From Sandarakinorhabdus oryzae (GTDB taxonomy: Bacteria > Pseudomonadota > Alphaproteobacteria > Sphingomonadales > Sphingomonadaceae), in assembly GCF_009733735.1 (NCBI RefSeq), contig NZ_WNJP01000005.1:1-43974 (forward strand): a DNA stretch of 43,974 bases, read 5' to 3'. Positions 24,012 through 33,637 of this stretch are shown piece by piece (the stretch's first letter is position 1; each line of letters begins with the position of its first letter). Under the pieces are notes generated by a model. That model had not been told where the DNA came from, ran no database searches, and saw only the letters and a list, made by a program, of their open reading frames with translations. Made by a program: the position numbers and the translations under genes.

Positions 24012-25265
24012 TCAGACCCTGTTGGAAATCGCGCCAAGCGCCGCGATCAGCGTGTCCACCTCGTCCAGACTGTTATAGTGGGTGAAGCCCACCCGCACCG
24101 CACCCCGTTCCCGCAAGCCCAGCACGCCGGCCGGTTCCCACGCATAATAATAACCGTTCCAGACGAAGATGTTGCGGGCGGCAAGCTCAGCCGCAATGGC
24201 ATCGGCACTGTGGCCTTCGATCTCGAATGTGAAGGTCGCCACCCGCTCGTGCAGCCGGTTGGCGTTAGCGATGCCGTGCAGCGTGACGCCCGACACCGTG
24301 GCGATGCCGGTCAGGAAACGCCGCATCAGCTCGGTCTCGTGCGCCTGTGCCGCCCCAAGCCCGGCGACCAGCCGCTGCCTGAGCGGCGCGTCGGCGCGCA
24401 CCGTGCCGGCGGCTTCCCCCAGCCAGGCCAGATGCGCGATCGCCGCCGTGGTGCCGGCCATGGCTTCGAAGCTGGGGGTGCCGGGCATCAGCCGCGTCGG
24501 CATCTCGTCAACCGACGGGCGCACTTTCAGCGGCCGGATCAGGCCCTGAAGACGCTTTGAAATATACATCACGCCCAGGTGCGGCCCGAAGAATTTGTAG
24601 GCCGATGCCGCCATCAGGTCGCAGCCGATGGCGCCGACATCCAATGCAATGTGCGGCGCGGACTGCACGGCATCGACAATGCTCACCGCCCCCACCGCGC
24701 GGGCGGCGGCGCAGACGGCGGCGACATCGTTGATGGTGCCCAGGAAATTGCTGGCATGGCCCACGGCAACGGCGCGGGTGCGGCTGTCGATCAGCTCGCC
24801 AAGCGTTTCCAGTTTCAGTGCGAAGGTTTCGCGGTCCCACTCCAGGAAGCGCACCTCCACCCCACGCGCCTCGGCGGCCTGCAGCCAGGGCGAGACATTG
24901 GCGTCATGGTCCATGCGGGTGAGGAGGATATTGTCGCCGGCCTGCCAGTTGGCGGCGATCAACGGCGCCATCTGGAAGAACAGGCTGGTGGTGTTGAGGC
25001 CGAAGATCACTTCGTCTTCGGCGCAGTTGAACAGCGCGGCGGCGGCGGCCAGCGCGGCTTCGACGATGGCGCCCGTGGCGACGCTGGTGCGGAAGCTGCC
25101 GCCATCATTGGCACAGGCGGCGATCATGGTGTGGCTCATCGCCTCCACCACCCGGCCCGCAACCTGGGTGCCGGCCGGCGCATCGAGATAGAGGCGGGGG
25201 CGCCCATCATCGCGCAAGGCCAGCGCCGGAAAGGCAGCGCGCACCACGTCGATCGGCAAGTTCAT
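24012..25265 (-). CDS. cysteine-desulfurase-like PLP aminotransferase-fold enzyme
   Basis: A 417-residue fold-type I PLP enzyme of the class V group, closest to the cysteine desulfurase-like VC1184 branch. It has the N-terminal YLDAPAGTQV segment, RMDHDANVSPW, and the PLP lysine in SAYKFFGPHLGVMY. The segment where NifS/SufS enzymes have a catalytic cysteine reads VRVGFTHYNS here, without cysteine, as in others of this branch, so sulfur mobilisation for Fe-S clusters is doubtful. EgtE-type C-S lyases have the same fold, but nothing here identifies the substrate. It follows the thiol-redox gene by 29 bp. Confidence 0.85.
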   Translation of the reverse strand: MNLPIDVVRAAFPALALRDDGRPRLYLDAPAGTQVAGRVVEAMSHTMIAACANDGGSFRTSVATGAIVEAALAAAAALFNCAEDEVIFGLNTTSLFFQMAPLIAANWQAGDNILLTRMDHDANVSPWLQAAEARGVEVRFLEWDRETFALKLETLGELIDSRTRAVAVGHASNFLGTINDVAAVCAAARAVGAVSIVDAVQSAPHIALDVGAIGCDLMAASAYKFFGPHLGVMYISKRLQGLIRPLKVRPSVDEMPTRLMPGTPSFEAMAGTTAAIAHLAWLGEAAGTVRADAPLRQRLVAGLGAAQAHETELMRRFLTGIATVSGVTLHGIANANRLHERVATFTFEIEGHSADAIAAELAARNIFVWNGYYYAWEPAGVLGLRERGAVRVGFTHYNSLDEVDTLIAALGAISNRV

Positions 25266-25294
25266 TCTGGCTCCCCCGCTTGTCTGCGGGAGGC

Positions 25295-25837
25295 TTATTG
25301 GCCCAGCGCGTCCACCGCGGCAAGCACCGCTTCGGGCTGCGGGCGCACACGGTAATTTTCTTCCATCAGCCGGGCGCGAATGATGCCCTTGCGATCGATC
25401 ACATAGACCGCCGGGCGCGGCACGCCATAGGCGCGGTTGCCGGCCGGATAGGCCGGGTCGCGCAGCTGCCAGCCATCGATCACCTGGGATTTGGGATCCG
25501 ACAGCAAGGGCCAGCCGATCTTGCGCTCCACGGCGAACTTGGCGAGCACTTCAGGCGAATCATAGGACAGGCCAACCAGCGCATAGCCCTTGGCAGAGAG
25601 CGCCGCAGCCGCCTTGTCGTTCATGGCGATCAGTTGCGCCTTGCAATAGGGGCACCAGGAAGCGGAGCGGAAGAACATCAGCACCGTGCCCTTGCGGCCC
25701 GCCACCTGTTTCAGCGAGCGGGTCTTGCCGCTGATATCAGTGCCGGAAACGGCGGGCGCCTTCTCGCCCACGGCGGGAATGGCGGCGGCCGGCGCGGCGA
25801 TGACGGTGAGGGCGATGAGGGCGGGAATGATGCGCAT
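25295..25837 (-). CDS. secreted peroxiredoxin-like thiol-redox protein
   Basis: A 180-residue thioredoxin-fold protein of the AhpC/TSA or redoxin group. The N-terminus MRIIPALIALTVIAAPAAA is a signal peptide, so it acts in the periplasm. The active site is SASWCPYCKAQL, a CxxC of DsbA/TlpA type, and the segment PRPAVYVIDRKGIIRAR carries the cis-proline region and the usual strand. Likely roles are disulfide reduction or peroxide removal. Start 25837 is chosen for the signal peptide; ATG codons 9 and 51 nt upstream are in frame, and the longest form would overlap the end of ruvB. Confidence 0.82.
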   Translation of the reverse strand: MRIIPALIALTVIAAPAAAIPAVGEKAPAVSGTDISGKTRSLKQVAGRKGTVLMFFRSASWCPYCKAQLIAMNDKAAAALSAKGYALVGLSYDSPEVLAKFAVERKIGWPLLSDPKSQVIDGWQLRDPAYPAGNRAYGVPRPAVYVIDRKGIIRARLMEENYRVRPQPEAVLAAVDALGQ

Positions 25838-25877
25838 GCCAGCCATTCGCACCAGCTCCGCGAAAAGTTGCAGCGCC

Positions 25878-26891
<1,014 letters not shown>

Positions 26892-26903
26892 GGGCGAGCC
26901 GTC

Positions 26904-27500
26904 TTAGCGCGCGCTCTTCTTCAAAGCTACGCGCACCACGTCGTTGAGGCCGGCCCCCTCGCCCAGTTCGGCCAGCGCTTCGGAGACGGCGCGGCTGGCG
27001 TCCATCGGTTTGAAGCCCAGCGCTGCGAGCGCCGAGACGGCGTCCTCGACGATCCGGGCGCCGGCCGTCACCGGCAGTGGCGCCCCGGCGACAAGCGCCA
27101 CGCCGCCCATCTTGCCGTTCAGTTCATTGGCGATGCGCGCCGCTAGCTTCGGCCCGACACCATTGGCGCGCGCCAGTGAGGCGGCATCGCCGGCTGCCAC
27201 CGCGTGCGCGACCTGGTCCGGAGTGAGCACGGAGAGGATATTAAGCGCAACGCGGCCGCCCACGCCCTGCACGGTGATCAGCGCGCGGAAGGCCGCCAGC
27301 TCGGATTCCGACGGGCAGCCGAACAGGGTGATGGCATCCTCGCGCACCTGCGTTTCGATGTGCATGGCGATGGGCTGGCCGACGGACAATGTGGCCAGGG
27401 TGCGGGTGGAGGCCTGCACCAGATAGCCGACGCCGTTCACGTCCATCACCAGCGCGTCGGCCGACACGCTGTCCACCAGGCCTTTCAGTCGCGCGATCAT
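26904..27500 (-). CDS. ruvA: Holliday junction DNA helicase subunit RuvA
   Basis: RuvA binds the four-way junction as a tetramer and recruits RuvB. The 198-residue protein begins MIARLKGLVDSV with the OB-fold domain (VGYLVQAS), has helix-hairpin-helix segments in ALITVQGVGGRVALNIL and ANGVGPKLAARIANEL, and the flexible linker followed by a UBA-like C-terminal domain (DAVSALAALGFKPMDASRAV). Its ATG overlaps the ruvC stop as ATGA. Confidence 0.96.
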   Translation of the reverse strand: MIARLKGLVDSVSADALVMDVNGVGYLVQASTRTLATLSVGQPIAMHIETQVREDAITLFGCPSESELAAFRALITVQGVGGRVALNILSVLTPDQVAHAVAAGDAASLARANGVGPKLAARIANELNGKMGGVALVAGAPLPVTAGARIVEDAVSALAALGFKPMDASRAVSEALAELGEGAGLNDVVRVALKKSAR

Positions 27501-27988
27501 TGCATCAACTCACGCATGCTTTTCACCAGGTGCGCGTGGGCAATGGCCACCGCCAGCGCGTCAGAGGCATCGCTGCCAGCAATTTGCGCGCCCGGCAACA
27601 GCCGTTCCACCATCGCCTGCACCTGGGGCTTTTCGGCTGCGCCTGTGCCGGTCAGCGCTTTCTTGACGGCACGGGTCGAATGCTCGCCCACCATCAGGCG
27701 CGCCCGCCCGACACACAGCAGTGCCACACCGCGCGCCTGCACCAGCTTGATCGCAGACTGGGGATTGGAATTGACGAACACCTCCTCCACAGCCGCTTCG
27801 GTGGGCTGGTGGGCGGCGATCACCGCCATCAACTCGTCGTGCAGCAGCCGCAGCCGCTCCACCATCGGTTCGGTGACCCGGGTCTTGATGGTGCCGTTGG
27901 CGATGTGCCGCAGCCGGTTGCCCTCGGCCACGATCACCCCCCAGCCAGTGGCGGCCAGGCCGGGATCAAGGCCGATGATGGTCCTCAC
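27497..27988 (-). CDS. ruvC: crossover junction endodeoxyribonuclease RuvC
   Basis: RuvC is the dimeric resolvase that cuts Holliday junctions symmetrically. The RNase H-like fold begins with TIIGLDPGLAATGWGV, in which Asp8 is a catalytic residue; EEVFVNSN carries the glutamate and GSDASDALAVAIAH the final acidic cluster. The start is GTG at 27988, giving 163 residues, the usual length; a longer reading from an ATG upstream would run through the end of the previous gene. The GTG overlaps the preceding stop as GTGA. Confidence 0.95.
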   Translation of the reverse strand: MRTIIGLDPGLAATGWGVIVAEGNRLRHIANGTIKTRVTEPMVERLRLLHDELMAVIAAHQPTEAAVEEVFVNSNPQSAIKLVQARGVALLCVGRARLMVGEHSTRAVKKALTGTGAAEKPQVQAMVERLLPGAQIAGSDASDALAVAIAHAHLVKSMRELMQ

Positions 27989-28425
27989 GGCCTGGTGGGC
28001 GCTCCGTTCGTCAAGGTCACAAACGTCTCGCTGCGCAGTTTCCAGCCCTGGGAAGTCGGCACCCAAACTGCCAGATATTCGCCGCTGAAGCGGCCATTGA
28101 CGCTGCCGCCTGACCAGTGGCCGCGCTCCATGGCGCGCACGGGCGGGGTGGCGACGGTCACCACGTCGGGCGTGCGCACGAAGCCGAGGAAGCCCGGCGT
28201 CTTGAAACTGCGGGCGAAATAGTCGGTCATGGCCTCCGCGCCGCTGATCACTTCGCCGCCGCTGCCAGCGATGCCGACATAGGGATCGCCCAGCGCGGCG
28301 CGCACGCCGGCGGGGTCGCGGGCGGCTATGGCGGCGTTGTAGGCAGCCCGAGCGGCCCTGATTTCGGCCACCGGGTCGGCCGCGGCGGGGGTGGCCATGA
28401 TCATCAACAGCGCCGCCAGCTTCAC
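27985..28425 (-). CDS. secreted NTF2-like protein (DUF4440/SnoaL type)
   Basis: A 146-residue protein with a short signal peptide ([18 protein letters not shown], starting at a GTG) and an NTF2-like cone domain: a helix [26 protein letters not shown], then [17 protein letters not shown] and [24 protein letters not shown] strands. DUF4440 proteins of this type are small-molecule binders or enzymes with no common function. It is placed between yebC and ruvC with 4-nt GTGA overlaps on both sides, so it is translated as part of the recombination operon although it is exported. Confidence 0.8.
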   Translation of the reverse strand: MKLAALLMIMATPAAADPVAEIRAARAAYNAAIAARDPAGVRAALGDPYVGIAGSGGEVISGAEAMTDYFARSFKTPGFLGFVRTPDVVTVATPPVRAMERGHWSGGSVNGRFSGEYLAVWVPTSQGWKLRSETFVTLTNGAPTRP

Positions 28426-29162
28426 AGCGCGGCCATCACGTCGTCGGGCACGTCGTAATTGCCCCACACCGTCTGGATATCATCATCCTCTTCCAGCGCG
28501 TCGATCAGCTTCATCAGCTGCGCGGCGTCTTCGGCGCCCACGGTCACCATCGTGCCCGGCTTCCAGCCCAGCCTGGCCTGGCCGCTGTCGCCCAGCACCG
28601 GCTCCAGCGCGCGGGCGACGTCATGCAGCGTCTCGATGCCGACCCAGATTTCGTGGCCGTCCTCGCTCGACTGCACATCGTCGGCGCCGGCTTCCAGCGC
28701 GGCTTCGAACACGGCATCGGCGCTGCCGGCGGTGGCCGGATAGGAAATCAGCCCCAGCCGCTCGAAGCCGTGGGACACGCTGCCCGAGGCGCCGAGGTTG
28801 CCGCCATTCTTGGCCATGATTGTGCGCACGTTGGTGGCGGTGCGGTTGCGGTTGTCGGTCAGGCTCTCGATGATCAGGGAAACGCCGCCGGGGCCGAAGC
28901 CTTCGTAGCGCACTTCCTCATAGTTGGCGGTGTCGCCTCCCTGCGATTTGTCGATGGCGCGCTGGATATTGTCCTTGGGCATGCCTTCAACGCGGGCGGC
29001 GAGCACGGCGGCGCGCAGGCGCGGATTGTTCGCCGGATCGGGCATGCCCATCTTGGCCGCCACGGTGATTTCGCGGGAGAGCTTGGAAAACAGGGCGCTG
29101 CGCTTTTTGTCCTGCGCGCCCTTCCTATGCATGATGTTCTTGAATTTGCTGTGGCCGGCCAT
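28422..29162 (-). CDS. yebC: YebC/PmpR family translation or transcription factor
   Basis: A 246-residue YebC protein (TACO1 in mitochondria). The N-terminus [20 protein letters not shown] and the segments [12 protein letters not shown] and [14 protein letters not shown] are diagnostic. Family members have been described as DNA-binding regulators, and more recently as ribosome-associated factors that relieve stalling at proline stretches. yebC commonly precedes ruvC, as here. The stop overlaps the NTF2-like start. Confidence 0.95.
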   Translation of the reverse strand: MAGHSKFKNIMHRKGAQDKKRSALFSKLSREITVAAKMGMPDPANNPRLRAAVLAARVEGMPKDNIQRAIDKSQGGDTANYEEVRYEGFGPGGVSLIIESLTDNRNRTATNVRTIMAKNGGNLGASGSVSHGFERLGLISYPATAGSADAVFEAALEAGADDVQSSEDGHEIWVGIETLHDVARALEPVLGDSGQARLGWKPGTMVTVGAEDAAQLMKLIDALEEDDDIQTVWGNYDVPDDVMAAL

Positions 29163-29225
29163 GATCGTTCAACTGGTTGGAAACGGGATGGCAGCGGCCT
29201 TAGCAACCCGTCCGCCAAACGGCAA

Positions 29226-29555
29226 TCAGCCCAGCTTCACCGCCGTGCCGACCGCGCCCACCATCAGCATCGAATCCGATGCGCCCAGCGCGGCATAGCT
29301 GATCTGCACGCCGATCACGGCATCAGCCCCCAGCGCCAGCGCCCGATCGGACATTTCACGCAAGGCTTCCTCGCGGGCATCCTGCATGACGGTCTCATAG
29401 GAACCGGACCGGCCGCCGACGATATCGCGGATGCTGGCGAACAGGTCGCGGAAGATATTGGCGCCCATGATGGCTTCACCGGCGACGATGCCGAGATGAT
29501 GCGTCGCCATGCGGCCTTCGACCGTCGGCGTGGTGGTGACGATCAGGTTCGGCAT
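29226..29555 (-). CDS. YbjQ family (UPF0145) heavy-metal-binding-domain protein
   Basis: A 109-residue protein of the YbjQ family: [12 protein letters not shown] near the start, [34 protein letters not shown] in the middle and [16 protein letters not shown] towards the end. These proteins form pentameric rings of unknown role, despite the heavy-metal-binding label. It is 11 bp downstream of the medium-subunit gene and 63 bp upstream of yebC. Confidence 0.88.
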   Translation of the reverse strand: MPNLIVTTTPTVEGRMATHHLGIVAGEAIMGANIFRDLFASIRDIVGGRSGSYETVMQDAREEALREMSDRALALGADAVIGVQISYAALGASDSMLMVGAVGTAVKLG

Positions 29556-29566
29556 GCCGGTCTCCT

Positions 29567-30343
29567 TCAGGCCAGGGTGGCGAGTGCCTGTTTCAGCATA
29601 ACGCCGCACAAGTGCGCGCGATACTCGGCACTGGCGTGGATGTCGCTGTTGAGATCATCGGCGGCCAGCACCAGGCCCGCTGTATCGGTGCCGGCGTTCA
29701 ACGCGGCTTCGGCGTCCGTCCAACGGAACACGCCCGGCCCTGCCCCCGTCACCGCCACGCGCCAGCCACCAGCATGGCGGGCGACATAGACGCCGACCAT
29801 CGCATAGCGCGACGCCGGATGGCGGAACTTGGCATAGGAAGATTGCTGCGGGATGGCGAAACCGACGCGGGTGATGATCTCGCTTTCGGCCAGCGCCGTG
29901 GTGAACATGCCCTGGAAGAAATCATCGGCCGTGTGGCTGCCGCGATCGGTCTCGATCACCGCGTCCAGCGCCAGCGCGGCGGCGGGATAATCGGCGGCGG
30001 GGTCATTGTTGGCCAGGCTGCCGCCCAGCGTGCCGCGGTTGCGCACCTGCGCGTCGCCGATGCCGGCGGCCAGGCAGGCGAGGCCCGGAATGGCGGTGGC
30101 GCCGGTGGCAACATCGGCATGGCGGGTGGTGGCGCCGATCCACAGCCGGTCGCCGTCCCGGCTGATGCCGGAAAGGCCAAGGCCTGTCAGATCCACGAGC
30201 GCATCGGGCATGCGCAGCCGCGATTTCATGGCCGGGATCAGCGTGTGGCCACCGGCGAGATAGGCGGCTTCGCCATCGGTGCCGGCAAAGGCGGCGGTGG
30301 CTGCCGAAACGCTGGCCGGGCGGTGCAGGGCAAAATCACGCAT
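29567..30343 (-). CDS. FAD-binding medium subunit of a molybdenum hydroxylase (CoxM type)
   Basis: A 258-residue FAD subunit of the xanthine oxidase/CO dehydrogenase family that carries electrons from the iron-sulfur subunit. The FAD loops are [12 protein letters not shown] (near 29-40) and [28 protein letters not shown] (near 96-123). The C-terminal CO dehydrogenase flavoprotein domain follows, with [16 protein letters not shown]. Its start overlaps the small-subunit gene by 8 nt. The large molybdopterin subunit is not adjacent on either side. Confidence 0.93.
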   Translation of the reverse strand: MRDFALHRPASVSAATAAFAGTDGEAAYLAGGHTLIPAMKSRLRMPDALVDLTGLGLSGISRDGDRLWIGATTRHADVATGATAIPGLACLAAGIGDAQVRNRGTLGGSLANNDPAADYPAAALALDAVIETDRGSHTADDFFQGMFTTALAESEIITRVGFAIPQQSSYAKFRHPASRYAMVGVYVARHAGGWRVAVTGAGPGVFRWTDAEAALNAGTDTAGLVLAADDLNSDIHASAEYRAHLCGVMLKQALATLA

Positions 30344-30812
30344 GGGCCGTCTCCATCGCAGCCGCGCCGGCGACGATTGCCTTCACGATATTGATATAGC
30401 CCGTGCAGCGGCACAGATTGCCTTCGAGCTCATGCGTGACCAGTTCCGGCGTCAGCTTAGTGCCATGCTTGCGCACGATTTCGAGGCCGGCCATCACCAT
30501 CCCCGGCGTGCAGAAACCGCACTGCAGGCCATGAGCGTCGCGGAACGCCGCCTGCATGGGGTGCAGGGCGGCTTCGCTGCCGATCCCTTCAATGGTGGTG
30601 ACGCTCGATCCATGCGCCTGCGCGGCCAGCATGGTGCAGGCCTTCACGGCCGCGCCGTCCACCAGCACGTTGCAGGCACCGCACTGGCTGGTGTCGCAGC
30701 CGATGTGAGTGCCAGTCAGCCCGAGCTGGTCGCGCAGCACCTCCACCAGCAGGCTGGCCGCCGGTGCCTCCACGCTGTGGCTCTCGCCGTTGATGGTCAG
30801 CGTCATCTGCAT
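30336..30812 (-). CDS. 2Fe-2S small subunit of a molybdenum hydroxylase (CoxS type)
   Basis: A 158-residue ferredoxin-type subunit with two 2Fe-2S clusters. The plant-ferredoxin-like cluster is [24 protein letters not shown] (around residues 36-60); the second is [11 protein letters not shown] and [11 protein letters not shown]. It passes electrons between the molybdopterin and FAD subunits. ATGs at 30812 and 30806 are both possible. The order small then medium, with no large subunit, is unusual. Upstream is the GST gene. Confidence 0.92.
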   Translation of the reverse strand: MQMTLTINGESHSVEAPAASLLVEVLRDQLGLTGTHIGCDTSQCGACNVLVDGAAVKACTMLAAQAHGSSVTTIEGIGSEAALHPMQAAFRDAHGLQCGFCTPGMVMAGLEIVRKHGTKLTPELVTHELEGNLCRCTGYINIVKAIVAGAAAMETAHA

Positions 30813-30860
30813 CAGCTCTTCCCCTTGTGTGGCCAGCTTAGGGGCCAGACCGCCCGGCAA

Positions 30861-31499
30861 TCAAGCCCGGCTGGCCAACATCTGCTTCAAGCCTTCGGCC
30901 TGCTCGGCAATCGCCTGCGCGCCCAGTGCACTGGCCTTGGCGCGGGCCCACCAGGCCGCCAGGCCCGGCCGGGCGGCAATCAGCGCCTTGGTCGGCATCG
31001 GGCCGTCGAGCGCATCCAGGAAGAAGAACAGCGGGATCAGCGCCGCATCGGCCTGGGTAAAGCTGCTGCCAAAGGCAAATTCGTCAGCAGCGTTGCGGTA
31101 ATGCTCGATATAGCCCAGCGCCTCGCCCATGCCTTTCAGCGCATCCGGCACGCCGGCCGGGTTCTCGCGGCCGCGGAACAGCCCGCCCAGCTGCGGCACC
31201 ACATAGGTATCGGCCAGCCGCACCAGCAGCCGCACCTTCGCGGCACCGGCGGCATCGGCCGGCACCAGCTTCGGGCCCGGCAGCGCCATGTCGAGATAAT
31301 CGGCAATGACCTGGCTTTCCGGCAGCGCCAGATCGCCATCGACCAGCAGCGGCATCTTCCCCGTCGGGCACAGCGCCAGATATTCCGGGCACTTGATGCC
31401 GCCTTCGAACTGCGCCAGCGTCACTTCGGCAACCTTGGCGCGGCTCACCAGCAGCGGCCGCATCACGAACGGCGACAGCTTGCCCCCATAAAGGATCAT
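30861..31499 (-). CDS. glutathione S-transferase family protein
   Basis: A 212-residue GST-fold protein. The N-terminal thioredoxin-like domain has MILYGGKLSPFVMRPLL (a serine in the active-site position), KMPLLVDGDLALPESQVIADYL with the cis-proline and the glutathione-gamma-glutamyl ES pair, followed by an all-helical C-terminal domain containing FTQADAALIPLFFFLDAL, the N-capping box region. Substrate unknown. It lies 14 bp after the GapR gene and about 50 bp before the CoxS-type gene. Confidence 0.88.
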   Translation of the reverse strand: MILYGGKLSPFVMRPLLVSRAKVAEVTLAQFEGGIKCPEYLALCPTGKMPLLVDGDLALPESQVIADYLDMALPGPKLVPADAAGAAKVRLLVRLADTYVVPQLGGLFRGRENPAGVPDALKGMGEALGYIEHYRNAADEFAFGSSFTQADAALIPLFFFLDALDGPMPTKALIAARPGLAAWWARAKASALGAQAIAEQAEGLKQMLASRA

Positions 31500-31513
31500 G
31501 TCATTCCCCCCAA

Positions 31514-31753
31514 TTACAGGCCGATGGCGGCCCTGTAGGTTTCCAGCAGCGCCTCGGCCTCCTGCCGCGCCGCCGTCTCCATCTTCCTGAGCCGCACCAG
31601 CGTCTTCATCGTCTTGATGTCGAACCCGGTCGCCTTGGCTTCGGCATAGACGTCCTTGATGTCGTCGGCGATGCCCTTCTTTTCCTCTTCCAGCGTCTCG
31701 ATGCGCTCGATGAACAGGCGCAGCTGGGTGGCGGACACGTTTTCTTCGCTCAT
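31514..31753 (-). CDS. gapR: DUF2312 nucleoid-associated protein, GapR homologue
   Basis: A 79-residue DUF2312 protein. In Caulobacter, GapR of this family is an essential small chromosome-structuring protein that encircles overtwisted DNA ahead of forks and polymerases and stimulates type II topoisomerases. Seen here are the N-terminal coiled-coil helix ([20 protein letters not shown]), the [24 protein letters not shown]-clamping region rich in Lys and Arg, and a short C-terminal helix. Start 31753 is the only one giving the usual length. It sits in the DUF1244-GapR group beside pyk, as in many alphaproteobacteria. Confidence 0.88.
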   Translation of the reverse strand: MSEENVSATQLRLFIERIETLEEEKKGIADDIKDVYAEAKATGFDIKTMKTLVRLRKMETAARQEAEALLETYRAAIGL

Positions 31754-31788
31754 GGTGGTCCCTGAAGTGAATTGAGATGCTGAGCGGG

Positions 31789-32109
31789 TTATCTGACCGC
31801 CTCGTTCTTCGCCAGCGATTCGGCCATCAGGTCCAGCTGCGCTTGCGTGGCCGGCTGCTGGTAGCGTTCCTTCCACGCGGCCTGGCTCATGCCATAGACG
31901 TGCGTGCGGCCCTCGTCCTTGCTCAGTGCCAGGCCCATCGCCTCGGCCTCCTCGTGCAACCAGTCGCCCAGGCAGTTGCGGCAGAAACCGCTCCAGCCCA
32001 TCAGGTCGATATTCTGCACGTCACTGCGTTGGCGCAGGTGCTGCACCAGCCGGCGAAAGGCTGCGGCTTCAAGCCGTTCCCGCACTGCATCATCGGCAAA
32101 TATGGTCAT
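31789..32109 (-). CDS. DUF1244 family protein
   Basis: A 106-residue DUF1244 protein. The signature is [34 protein letters not shown], with two cysteines three residues apart (CRNC) that could bind metal or be redox-active, followed by [13 protein letters not shown]. Function is unknown. It is divergent from pyk, with a 76-bp gap between their starts, and is upstream of gapR by 35 bp; this trio is conserved in alphaproteobacteria. Confidence 0.87.
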   Translation of the reverse strand: MTIFADDAVRERLEAAAFRRLVQHLRQRSDVQNIDLMGWSGFCRNCLGDWLHEEAEAMGLALSKDEGRTHVYGMSQAAWKERYQQPATQAQLDLMAESLAKNEAVR

Positions 32110-32185
32110 CGTCTTGTCTCTCTCCTGTGGCAATGCGCCGCATCAGCCGCTAGGGTGGCGGCGACTTCGAATAACGGGACGCAGT

Positions 32186-33637
32186 ATGAGCCGACATCTT
32201 CAACCGCGGGGCCGCCGGGTCAAGGTGCTTGCCACGCTGGGGCCAGCCTCGAGCAGCGAGGAGATGATCAGCCGCCTGCACGCCGCCGGTGCCGATGCCT
32301 TTCGCGTCAACATGAGCCACGGCAGCCACGAGAGCCAGGGCCGGCTGATCGAGGCGGTGCGTGCGGTGGAAAAGGCCAATGGCCGGCCGATCGCCATCCT
32401 GGCCGATCTGCAGGGTCCCAAGCTGCGGGTGGGCCGTGTGGCTGGCGGCAGTGCGGAGCTGGCGAAAGGCCAGGCCTTCCGCTTCGATCGCCATGCCACG
32501 CCGGGCGACGCGGCGCGCGTGTGCCTGCCGCACAAGGAGATCTTTGCTGCGCTGCGCCCCGGTGCGCGCCTGCTGGTGGACGACGGCAAGATCGTGCTGC
32601 GCGCCACCGCGGTGTCGGCTGACGCCATCGACTGCGTGGTGGAGGTGCCCGGCACCATCAAGGACAACAAGGGCGTCAACGTGCCCGACGTGGTGGTGCC
32701 GCTGCCGGCGCTGACGCCGAAAGACCGTGCCGATCTGGCCTTCGCGCTGGATTGCGGGGTGGACTGGATCGCGCTCAGTTTCGTGCAGCGCCCCGAAGAC
32801 GTCGCCGAAGCGCGCCGGTTGATCGGCGGCCGCGCCTCGTTGCTCGCCAAGATCGAGAAGCCGGCGGCGCTGGAGCGCCTGGAGGAGATCCTCGAAATCG
32901 CCGACGCGGTGATGGTGGCGCGCGGCGATCTGGGCGTGGAACTGCCGCCGCAGAACGTGCCACCGGCACAGAAGCGCATCGTTGCCATGGCACGCAGCCT
33001 GGGCAAGCCGGTGGTGGTGGCAACGCAGATGCTGGAATCGATGATCACCAGCCCCTCGCCCACCCGCGCCGAAGTGTCGGACGTGGCGACCGCCATCTAT
33101 GACGGCGCCGATGCGGTGATGCTGTCGGCCGAAAGCGCCGCCGGCGCCTGGCCGGTGGAAGCCGTGACCATGATGGACGCCATTGCCGCCCAGGTGGAGG
33201 CCGACCCCGGCTATCACGGCCGGGTGCATTTCACCGAAGTCGCCATGGGCCGCTCCACGCCGGCGGCGATCACGGCGGCGGCGGCCGAGATCAGCAGCAC
33301 GGTCGGCGCGCGCGCCATCGTCTGCTTCACGATTTCCGGTTCCACCGCCGGCCGCGCCGCCCGCGAGCGGCCGACCGTGCCGGTGCTGTGCCTCACCCCC
33401 AGCCAGACCACGGCGCGGCGCATGGCGCTGGTGTGGGGCATCCATTCCATCACCACCCGCGACGTGGTCAGCTTTGAAGAGATGGTCGCCAAGGCCAAGC
33501 GCATGGCACTGCGATCGGGCCTGGCGCGCGGCGGAGACCCGCTGGTGCTGATCGCCGGCGTGCCCTTCTCCACGCCCGGCAGCACCAATGTGCTGCACGT
33601 GGTGCGGTTGACCGGGGATGAACTGAAGAATTATTGA
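32186..33637 (+). CDS. pyk: pyruvate kinase
   Basis: Pyruvate kinase makes pyruvate and ATP from phosphoenolpyruvate and ADP, the last step of glycolysis. The 483-residue protein has the N-terminal barrel beginning KVLATLGPASS, the phosphate-binding arginine region AFRVNMSHGSHE, the small B domain (about 70-170), the catalytic lysine in LLAKIEKPAAL, the MVARGDLGVELP metal-binding motif, MLESMITSP and the C-terminal allosteric domain. Start 32186 gives the usual MSRH-type N-terminus. The final stop overlaps the stop of the convergent HAD gene by 7 nt. Confidence 0.96.
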   Translation: MSRHLQPRGRRVKVLATLGPASSSEEMISRLHAAGADAFRVNMSHGSHESQGRLIEAVRAVEKANGRPIAILADLQGPKLRVGRVAGGSAELAKGQAFRFDRHATPGDAARVCLPHKEIFAALRPGARLLVDDGKIVLRATAVSADAIDCVVEVPGTIKDNKGVNVPDVVVPLPALTPKDRADLAFALDCGVDWIALSFVQRPEDVAEARRLIGGRASLLAKIEKPAALERLEEILEIADAVMVARGDLGVELPPQNVPPAQKRIVAMARSLGKPVVVATQMLESMITSPSPTRAEVSDVATAIYDGADAVMLSAESAAGAWPVEAVTMMDAIAAQVEADPGYHGRVHFTEVAMGRSTPAAITAAAAEISSTVGARAIVCFTISGSTAGRAARERPTVPVLCLTPSQTTARRMALVWGIHSITTRDVVSFEEMVAKAKRMALRSGLARGGDPLVLIAGVPFSTPGSTNVLHVVRLTGDELKNY

